Source: Pseudomonadales bacterium | GTDB lineage: Bacteria; Pseudomonadota; Gammaproteobacteria; Pseudomonadales; Pseudohongiellaceae | Length of the DNA stretch: 5,109 bases | Direction of reading: 5' to 3' | Assembly (NCBI GenBank): GCA_022360535.1 | Contig: JAKSCP010000196.1 | Span: 1 to 5,109, forward strand | Shown: piece after piece, positions 1-5,109 of the stretch | Position numbering within the stretch: the stretch's first letter is position 1 | Layout of the letters: every line of letters starts with the position of its first letter | The notes under the pieces: generated by a model | Database searches by the model: none | What the model saw: only the letters and a program-made list of their open reading frames with translations | Told to the model about the DNA's origin: nothing | Program-made: the position numbers and the translations under genes

Positions 1-945
1 AACCTGGGCACCTATTCACATACCGGCACTTCCCGAGTCGCAGCCGAAGTCCTGCGATGTAGCTGGGACAACTGCATCGTAGAGCGAGGCGATAGCCGCA
101 AGCATTTACCCTGGAATCTTGGTCAGTTCGGCAGCAATACCTCATTTACCATGACCCGCACCAACTATGTTGCTGCCATGGATGCGCTGGAAAAACTGCT
201 CGAGATCGCTGCTATCGAATTGGGGGGTTCAATTGAAGACTATGATATTCAAGACGAACGTGTGTTCCGCAAGTCTGATCCTGGCACTTACATTACCTAT
301 GCCGATGCTGCAGCCAAAGCAATAGAGTTGGGCGGTAAGTACAGTGGTGAATACGCACCGGAAGACATCAATTCGTTAACCGCTCGATCTGTTGCTGCAC
401 TGGCCGGCTCAGGACTCATTGGGGTAGCAAAAGACAATCTGGAAAAAGAAGGCACCGTACCTGCCCTCGCCGCCGGCTTCATCGAAATTGAGCTGGATAC
501 CGAAACCGGCAAATACGAAATCCTGGACTATCTTGGAGTGGCAGATTGCGGCACCGTGATTCACCCACGGGGATTGGAAATACAGGTCAAAAGCGCAGCG
601 GTGATGGGTTTTGGCATGGCAGGCTTTGAACGCCACGCCTTTGATCCACAAAATGGTTTGCCAGCTACCACCGGATTACACAATTCGAAGCTGCCTACTT
701 TTCTCGACGTGCCCACTCCCATGGATTGGGCAGCCACAGATATTCCGGATCCGCAAAATCCGGTAGGAGCCAAAGGGGTTGGCGAGCCGATTCAAGGCTG
801 TGCATCCGCAGCACTATTGTGTGCCATTTCCGACGCACTGGGAGGTCATACCTTCAACCGGGTACCGGTCACTGCTGACATGATCGTGAATGCTGCCGCA
901 GGCTTGCCGCAATCACAGAAACCACTGAGTACAAATACGACTTAG
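1..945 (+). CDS. Xanthine dehydrogenase/aldehyde oxidase-family molybdopterin-binding subunit, C-terminal part (5' end outside window)
   Basis: The reading frame is open from the first base to a TAG at 943-945, giving 314 residues with no start codon needed, so this is the C-terminal part of a larger protein; family large subunits are usually about 700-1000 residues. In this family the large subunit holds the molybdenum-pterin cofactor and hydroxylates a carbon of a heterocycle or aldehyde, passing electrons to 2Fe-2S and often FAD partners. Visible hallmarks are the NLGTYSHTGTSRVAAEVL stretch at the window edge, the GSNTSFTMTR stretch around residues 45-54, a beta-rich FIEIELDTETGKYEI segment, a DCGTVIHPRGLE motif, and GAKGVGEP near the C-terminus. 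The Glu in GVGEP (codon 784-786) matches the catalytic base of xanthine dehydrogenase. Substrate and partner subunits cannot be told from this fragment. The Met codon at 151 lies inside the conserved domain and is not the start. Family assignment is secure; exact enzyme is not. Confidence 0.93.
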   Translation, partial: NLGTYSHTGTSRVAAEVLRCSWDNCIVERGDSRKHLPWNLGQFGSNTSFTMTRTNYVAAMDALEKLLEIAAIELGGSIEDYDIQDERVFRKSDPGTYITYADAAAKAIELGGKYSGEYAPEDINSLTARSVAALAGSGLIGVAKDNLEKEGTVPALAAGFIEIELDTETGKYEILDYLGVADCGTVIHPRGLEIQVKSAAVMGFGMAGFERHAFDPQNGLPATTGLHNSKLPTFLDVPTPMDWAATDIPDPQNPVGAKGVGEPIQGCASAALLCAISDALGGHTFNRVPVTADMIVNAAAGLPQSQKPLSTNTT

Positions 946-959
946 CTGAATACTTCTAC

Positions 960-990
960 GCGTCAGTCTGTATTTAATACTGACTGACGC
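960..990. repeat. 31-bp near-perfect palindrome at the convergent gene junction
   Basis: The arms GCGTCAGTC (960-968) and GACTGACGC (982-990) are exact reverse complements. Inside them, after one T/T mismatch (969/981), GTATT (970-974) and AATAC (976-980) continue the symmetry around a single central T at 975. As RNA from either strand this would fold into a 9-bp GC-containing stem, one mismatch, a 4-bp upper stem and a 3-base loop. It lies 14 bp past the stop codon of the + strand gene and covers the last codons and stop of the - strand gene. Neither side has a T-tract, so a classical intrinsic terminator is not shown. The position suggests a bidirectional termination or mRNA 3'-end protection hairpin; a protein-binding operator or a dispersed palindromic repeat are alternatives. 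Confidence 0.85.
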
Positions 991-2474
991 AAGTTTCCCA
1001 ATGGCGTAAAGCTGTTACCGCCATCTATGCTCTTGTAAATGAAGTAGCCTTCGGTTGCCACATAAACGATCGTGGGATCAGAGGGGGCAAACACAATATC
1101 GTGAATCTGAGCGTCGGCCTGCAATACCACTGCTGCGGAAAGGCCTCCGTCTTCTGACTTCCTTAGCTCTGCTGACTGGGCAAAGAGAACAATTTCAGCA
1201 TCAAGAGGCGATACTTCTATTGGCCCATTAACTGGTTGTTGTATGGAAGTCCAATCCAGGCCCCCATTTATAGACTTTCTGATCAGGAATGCGTCCCGCT
1301 CAATAGCGTAAATCACCTGACCATCGGCTGAAACCGTGAACCATGGGATGATCAGTTCACGCAGTTCATCTGCGAAGCGTTCTGTAGTTGAACCTTTGTT
1401 GCTTATCCGAACGAAACCGATGTTCTCCGTCACATCTTCGAAGTTGAATCCAAACGTAATGAGATCCCCATCGCCGCCGTATGGCTGCAGTCGCCAGTAA
1501 CCGTTTCTTGTGTCATTACCGTCGATAGCAAGTTTATTCCATTGCGAACCGTCGTTGCTCGACACATAAACTCCACCTTCAAAGTACTGACCTTGCAATT
1601 CCGAAAAGCTGGCACTCCCTCCTTCAACGCCTATGTAGACTCTGCTTGGTTCAACTGGGTCGATATTTATAGCAGTAACTCTCGAATTGCTTAGACCGCA
1701 GCTACCGCGGATCCAGCTGACTCCACCGTCAATGGATTTGTAGACTCCTGCGGTTGAACTGGGGTAGTCGCCGCTGACCGGACCAGGTGAGTCAAGGGTT
1801 GCCGCGTACACCACACTGTTATTAAGTGGATGTATCACCATGTCCCAGATTTCCGGATAGTTCTCCAGGGCTTCGGCATGACGAAATCCGGAGCGAAACT
1901 GTTGCCAGCTATCACCCCCATCCAGACTTCGAAGCACTCCATTGCGTTCGGTTCCAACGTAGACTATGCCTGCATCTGTGGGAGAGACCGTGAGAGATCG
2001 AAACACTGAGTCACGATCCTCTCCTTCTGGACCATCAGGTCCTGCAACAATCTCGTTGCCATTTCCTGGATCATTGGCCTCGCAGTCTTGCATCTGCTGC
2101 GGAGATGTCAGCAAAGTCGTCAACGTGAATACGGCGGGATCCTCACTGGTCAGCACGAGCTCTGCGCTGTACCTGATTCCCAGTGCGCGTAATCCGAACA
2201 GGCTAAGAACCTGACTCTCAACAGAGTAGCTACCCGCACTATCTGCCTGACCCTCACTTAATGTCGCCTCATTGAGAGTGAAACGAAGATTGTCAGCGTC
2301 AGTCAGTTCAAGCACCGCCGTGTATCGACCCAGGGATGGAACATCGAAAGGCGGGATGCTAAGCAGTCCCGAGCTGACCTGAAACACAGCGTCGGTGTCC
2401 TGAGCTTCAGCCGGCAAGCACAGGCAAAAGCTCAGAACCAAGGATACGCCTAAACTTTTGAGCAACTTATTCAT
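963..2474 (-). CDS. Secreted Asp-box (BNR-like) beta-propeller protein of unknown function
   Basis: This is a 503-residue protein. The start chosen is the ATG at 2474 because it opens a typical Sec signal peptide (MNKLLK, hydrophobic core, PAEA/QD, cleavage after about residue 24). The frame stays open upstream to a TTG at 2582, but that would overlap the preceding gene and bury the signal. A GGAAGGG stretch directly abuts the ATG, an unusually close ribosome site. Residues 37-120 contain two related copies of a beta-rich unit; an acidic Gly/Pro-rich linker follows at about 130-156. Residues 157-503 form a propeller with Asp boxes at 183 (SLDGGDSW), 247 (SIDGGVSW), 306 (SNDGSQW), 401 (SINGGLDW), 440 (SEDGGLSA) and 482 (SIDGGNSF), plus a degenerate one near 357. 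Such repeats occur in sialidases, sortilin and YCF48-type assembly factors. I see no sialidase catalytic signature, so a binding or scaffold role is more likely. It is last in the probable operon, 56 bp after the M20 gene. Confidence 0.88.
   Translation of the reverse strand: MNKLLKSLGVSLVLSFCLCLPAEAQDTDAVFQVSSGLLSIPPFDVPSLGRYTAVLELTDADNLRFTLNEATLSEGQADSAGSYSVESQVLSLFGLRALGIRYSAELVLTSEDPAVFTLTTLLTSPQQMQDCEANDPGNGNEIVAGPDGPEGEDRDSVFRSLTVSPTDAGIVYVGTERNGVLRSLDGGDSWQQFRSGFRHAEALENYPEIWDMVIHPLNNSVVYAATLDSPGPVSGDYPSSTAGVYKSIDGGVSWIRGSCGLSNSRVTAINIDPVEPSRVYIGVEGGSASFSELQGQYFEGGVYVSSNDGSQWNKLAIDGNDTRNGYWRLQPYGGDGDLITFGFNFEDVTENIGFVRISNKGSTTERFADELRELIIPWFTVSADGQVIYAIERDAFLIRKSINGGLDWTSIQQPVNGPIEVSPLDAEIVLFAQSAELRKSEDGGLSAAVVLQADAQIHDIVFAPSDPTIVYVATEGYFIYKSIDGGNSFTPLGNLRQSVLNTD
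966..2006 (-). repeat. Seven tandem Asp-box propeller repeats (protein-level)
   Basis: The repeat unit reads roughly V-x-P-x-D-x-x-I-V-Y-V-x-T followed by V-Y-K-S-x-D-G-G-x-S-W. Six units carry a recognisable Asp box, at residues 183, 247, 306, 401, 440 and 482 of the 503-residue protein. The 95-residue gap between the third and fourth boxes holds a further unit (about 329-367) ending in RISNKGSTT, where the DGG core is lost. Counting it gives seven units spaced 39 to 64 residues apart, consistent with a seven-bladed propeller. The second and third units have longer loops (Ser/Pro/Gly-rich near 228-240, and 285-299). Confidence 0.75.
2121..2363 (-). repeat. Two-copy internal duplication in the N-terminal domain (protein-level)
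   Basis: Residues 38-67 and 90-118 of the propeller protein align with each other. LGRYTAVLELT matches LGIRYSAELVLT, and LRFTL matches AVFTL. The Tyr pair (51/102) and Phe-Thr-Leu pair (65-67/116-118) keep a constant 51-residue offset. The pattern suggests two copies of a small beta-strand module. The DNA is diverged, so this is an old protein-level duplication rather than a recent nucleotide repeat. I do not recognise the domain. Confidence 0.55.
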
Positions 2475-2530
2475 CCCTTCCAGAAAACCTGCCCACCTGA
2501 CAAGAAAGCGCAGTTTTACAAGAGTGCTCC

Positions 2531-4063
2531 TTAACGACCAAACTGCGTCAAGACAACGCCATAGACTGCCATCGCATCCCAAAAATTTTGCAGTCGTATA
2601 TTCTCATTACGTCCGTGTTGATTGTTATCGTGGTTCGCCAAGGGCAGGATGATAATTGGCGCATCCAATCGATCATCAAAGGAGTTCAACGGTAAGGTTC
2701 CGCCCATATTCGGCGTCAAGATCAGATCCGGCGTAAACTCTCGCATAATGCCGATTAATCGCTGCGCCATCTCACCGTCCATGGATGTTCGCAAGCCAGG
2801 GCTGCCCTCTCCACGCCAGTTCAATTTCACGACTTTGGCATTGTTGCGTAACTCTTCGGAGCTGGGATCTTCATGAACGATATAAAATCCTTCCTTTTCA
2901 ATATGAGCTTCGATCAATTCCCTGAGTCTTGCAGGGCGCTGATTCGGTACGTTTCGTAAATTCAATGACACCGTCGCTGAAGGTAGAATTATGTTGCGAC
3001 CGCGGATACCAACACCACCTGCAACGATTCCGCGCGCGTTTATTGCAGGTAATGTCACCAGCTCCTCCAGGCGCATGCCGCTCCCTTCCGGAGTATGAAC
3101 AGAAAGTTCATCCTGCAAGCCTGCCTCTATATTTGGCATAGCGTTGATTGCAGCTCGCTCGGCTTCTGTTAATGGCGCGACATTATCGTAGTATCCCTCT
3201 ACCAATATGCGACCATCTTCTGCCCTCATGCTAGTGAGTAGATAGCTCAGATGCATGATGGGATTGGGAGACCAATTACCATAGTGTCCGGAGTGCAGAG
3301 GCCGTGTTGCACCATAGGCAGTGATATCAACAGTGCCACTGCCGCGCACTCCGAACACCAATTGCGCACGGCGAGACTGATGCATCGGACCATCGCAAAA
3401 GAGAAACAGATCCGCATCGAACAACTGTGGATTTTCATCGATAATCCGGCCAACAGTAGGAGACCCGCGCTCTTCCTCTCCGTCCAGTAGCAGTTTCAAA
3501 TTGACTGAAAGCTCCATGCCATTGGCGCGTAACGCATCCAATGTGTGGACGATCGCCACAATCGGCATTTTGTCGTCCCCTGCCGAGCGCGCATAGAGGC
3601 GTGATTCGGGATCGAAATTCCCACTAACACTAGCGATATCTATGGGCTGTCCGTCGGGCAATGGTCCGTCAAGCAATGTCGGAGTAAAGGGTGGGTAAGT
3701 CCAGTTTACTGGCTGCACAGGCTGGCCATCGAAATGGGCATAGAGAAGAATAGTCTCTGTGGCACCCGGAGTCAGTAACTCTGCATAGATGTAAGGTGCC
3801 CGCCCTGCCCTGAGAGTCTGAGTCGTGAAACCGCGTTCCTGCAACATAGCAGTAATCAATTCGACGTTGGCATCCATGTCCTCCAGATTCGCGGAGTCAT
3901 TAGGCAATGAAAGCAAGTCGATGAAGTCTTGAATGATTATTTTCTCTCTGTCAGCGCGATAAGCATTTACTGCCGAAGCAACTTCCAGGGTCGATTGCTG
4001 AGCCACCAACAAGCCGGGGGCAATGGTCAGCAAAGCGAGTAATGAATATCGAAGAAATTTCAT
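2531..4063 (-). CDS. Secreted M20-family zinc metallopeptidase (carboxypeptidase/dipeptidase-like)
   Basis: This is a 510-residue protein of the M20/M25/M40 family, two-metal hydrolases that release amino acids from peptides or N-acyl amino acids. Residues 1-21 form a signal peptide (MKFLRY, hydrophobic stretch, LLVA/QQ), placing it in the periplasm or outside the cell. All family ligands are visible by alignment to carnosinase-type members: His110 and Asp112 in YAHFDGQP, the bridging Asp163 in SAGDDKMP, the general base Glu197 and ligand Glu198 in DGEEERGSP, Asp224 in FCDGPM, and His483 in NNQHGRNENI. The lid/dimerisation domain lies at about 235-400 and keeps His257 in RPLHSGHYGN. The enzyme should therefore be active. 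ATG 4063 is chosen over an in-frame TTG at 4081 because it starts the signal peptide and has TAAGG eight bases upstream. It sits 35 bp after the S10 peptidase stop and 56 bp before the propeller gene. Substrate is not predictable from sequence; dipeptide, polypeptide or N-acyl amino acid are all possible. Confidence 0.94.
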   Translation of the reverse strand: MKFLRYSLLALLTIAPGLLVAQQSTLEVASAVNAYRADREKIIIQDFIDLLSLPNDSANLEDMDANVELITAMLQERGFTTQTLRAGRAPYIYAELLTPGATETILLYAHFDGQPVQPVNWTYPPFTPTLLDGPLPDGQPIDIASVSGNFDPESRLYARSAGDDKMPIVAIVHTLDALRANGMELSVNLKLLLDGEEERGSPTVGRIIDENPQLFDADLFLFCDGPMHQSRRAQLVFGVRGSGTVDITAYGATRPLHSGHYGNWSPNPIMHLSYLLTSMRAEDGRILVEGYYDNVAPLTEAERAAINAMPNIEAGLQDELSVHTPEGSGMRLEELVTLPAINARGIVAGGVGIRGRNIILPSATVSLNLRNVPNQRPARLRELIEAHIEKEGFYIVHEDPSSEELRNNAKVVKLNWRGEGSPGLRTSMDGEMAQRLIGIMREFTPDLILTPNMGGTLPLNSFDDRLDAPIIILPLANHDNNQHGRNENIRLQNFWDAMAVYGVVLTQFGR

Positions 4064-4071
4064 GGCGTAAG

Positions 4072-4076
4072 CCTTA
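4072..4076 (-). promoter_or_regulatory. Ribosome binding site of the M20 peptidase gene
   Basis: On the - strand the sequence TAAGG lies eight bases before the ATG at 4063 and matches the first five bases of the canonical Shine-Dalgarno TAAGGAGG. This decides the start in favour of ATG 4063 over the TTG at 4081, which would place this site inside the coding region. The site is part of a short inverted repeat (GTAAG, one base, CTTAC at 4067-4077), which could weakly fold over it. Confidence 0.6.
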
Positions 4077-4098
4077 CCCAACAGGGTTGCTATTTCTA

Positions 4099-5109
4099 TT
4101 AAGGAGCAGGCGTCTGCGACAGAATGAATCGGCGGGTATCCTCCAGCAACTGGATTCTCGCCGGTTCATGCACATACATCATGTGTCCGCCCTGATAGTA
4201 CTCATACTGAACCTGCTCGCGCCGAATGTCGTGTCGATTCAATGTGTATTCGGCATCGAAAAATGGCGTCGTCAGATCAAAGTAACCCGATGCCACAAAC
4301 AACTTTAACGAGGGATTAACCCGCAAGGCCACAGCAAGGTCATGGGCTGTATTAACGTAGGCCGGCTCCCAAAAAGAACCATCGGGCACCGTGCGCCAGT
4401 TCCAGTTGCGACTTAGCTCAGGATCGGCAGGATTCAAATACTGGCGGTCCCAGTCCACTCCCAGATCACTGCGCATATAAGACAGCAATGCAGTTTTATA
4501 GGCAGCAGAAATACCGTCTCCTGCCGGATCTCGAGAGGATTCAGCGGCCAGGTCATCAATTTGATCCTGGGTATAGCGAGAATCAGAACGACCGACTGCT
4601 ATGCCTTCATCACGCAACAACTCTTTGGCGAAACGATTACCCTGAACTCGCAAGTTCGCCTTGTCGATATAGTCTGTGCTCAAACCCGTGAAGTAAGCCA
4701 ATCGGTCTCGTACAGCACGGTACTCATCCGGGCTAATCGTATTACCTTTGAACAGCGCAGGAAGATATTCATTCACGGCAAATTCCCTTGCCTGTTGCAA
4801 AAATACTTCCTGACTTTCGGGCTGCGGTTCCACCTTGCCATGGTAGAGCGCAGTTGCAGCCATGGTTGGCACATAGGTAATAAAGGAAACAATATTGTCT
4901 CTTACGTAGGGAGTTGAACCCTGATAGTCCAGGGCCTGTGAGATAAACAGTATCCCATTCAAACTGATCGACAGGTCCTCTTCCATGCGTTGGGCTACCG
5001 CCGCCGCCCGGGTGGTACCAAAACTCTCCCCCAATAAAAACTTTGGCGAGTTCCAGCGGTTTTGTTCGTTGATCCAGGTTTGAATGAATAAGGCCATTGA
5101 GTCTGCATC
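4099..5109 (-). CDS. Serine carboxypeptidase-like protein, peptidase family S10, C-terminal part (5' end outside window)
   Basis: The frame is open from the window edge (first visible residues DADS before a Met at 5097) to a TAA at 4099, giving 336 residues. S10 enzymes of this bacterial type are about 500 residues, so the N-terminal third, including any signal peptide, is missing. The Met at 5097 lies inside the conserved helix before the nucleophile and is not the start. S10 peptidases are alpha/beta-hydrolases that remove C-terminal amino acids. Numbering from that Met, the nucleophile is Ser25 in GESFGTTRAA, the acid is Asp274 in SGYFDLTTPF, and the His is His305 in GGHMMYVHEP, so the triad is complete. 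The segment between about 75 and 235 is the helical cap that shapes the substrate pocket. The usual motif is GESY; here Tyr is Phe, likely tolerated because that position contributes its backbone amide to the oxyanion hole. It precedes the M20 gene by 35 bp on the same strand, suggesting co-transcription. The precise substrate is unknown. Confidence 0.92.
   Translation of the reverse strand, partial: DADSMALFIQTWINEQNRWNSPKFLLGESFGTTRAAAVAQRMEEDLSISLNGILFISQALDYQGSTPYVRDNIVSFITYVPTMAATALYHGKVEPQPESQEVFLQQAREFAVNEYLPALFKGNTISPDEYRAVRDRLAYFTGLSTDYIDKANLRVQGNRFAKELLRDEGIAVGRSDSRYTQDQIDDLAAESSRDPAGDGISAAYKTALLSYMRSDLGVDWDRQYLNPADPELSRNWNWRTVPDGSFWEPAYVNTAHDLAVALRVNPSLKLFVASGYFDLTTPFFDAEYTLNRHDIRREQVQYEYYQGGHMMYVHEPARIQLLEDTRRFILSQTPAP

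Noticed and set aside
151..945. A complete short gene starting at the Met codon at 151
   Set aside because: The same frame is open to the window edge and the upstream residues belong to the conserved molybdenum hydroxylase domain.
960..990. Classical rho-independent terminator
   Set aside because: The hairpin is strong but neither flank has a run of T on the transcript side, so I list it only as a palindrome with a possible termination role.
2403..2474. Lipoprotein signal in the propeller protein (cysteines in LSFCLCLP)
   Set aside because: The residues before each Cys (Phe, Leu) do not fit a lipobox, while AEA/QD fits signal peptidase I.
2475..2530. Internal promoter before the propeller gene (TTGTCA on the - strand)
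   Set aside because: No convincing -10 element at the right distance; the spacer is short enough for co-transcription.
2475..2582. N-terminal extension of the propeller gene to a TTG at 2582
   Set aside because: It would overlap the M20 gene by about 50 bp and place 36 residues ahead of a clear signal peptide.
4064..4081. TTG start for the M20 gene at 4081
   Set aside because: ATG at 4063 starts the signal peptide and has a suitably spaced TAAGG; the extra six residues include that site.
4561..4917. 118-residue open frame on the + strand
   Set aside because: It lies wholly antisense to the well-supported S10 gene, has no recognisable domain, and its composition looks like a shadow frame.

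Overview
The window looks like a chromosomal segment of a free-living Gram-negative bacterium. Two proteins carry Sec signal peptides, coding density is high and base composition is balanced. The style (secreted M20 and S10 peptidases, a BNR-repeat protein, a xanthine-dehydrogenase-family enzyme) resembles environmental, possibly marine, Gammaproteobacteria. That placement is an impression, not a test.

Layout: on the + strand, positions 1-945 hold the C-terminal 314 residues of a molybdenum hydroxylase large subunit (xanthine dehydrogenase/aldehyde oxidase family), whose start lies outside the window. After a 17-bp gap it meets a convergent set of three genes on the - strand. Read in their transcription direction, these are a serine carboxypeptidase-like S10 peptidase (5' end outside the window; 5109 to 4099), a secreted M20 metallopeptidase (4063 to 2531), and a secreted seven-repeat Asp-box beta-propeller protein (2474 to 963). 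The spacers are 35 and 56 bp, so one transcript is plausible; its promoter would lie beyond position 5109. A 31-bp near-perfect palindrome (960-990) sits at the convergent junction and overlaps the last codons of the propeller gene.

How the genes may work together: the two peptidases are exopeptidase-type enzymes with different chemistry, one serine and one two-metal. The M20 enzyme is predicted to be exported. Together they could process peptides outside the cytoplasm. The propeller protein has no recognisable catalytic site and might be a binding or assembly partner, but that is inference from position only. The molybdenum enzyme is on the opposite strand and is probably unrelated.

I found no RNA genes, mobile elements, CRISPR arrays or clear promoters, and no compelling evidence for a new multi-gene system. 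The most unusual items are the palindrome and the propeller protein with its internally duplicated N-terminal domain. No stretch over 300 bases lacks a gene.
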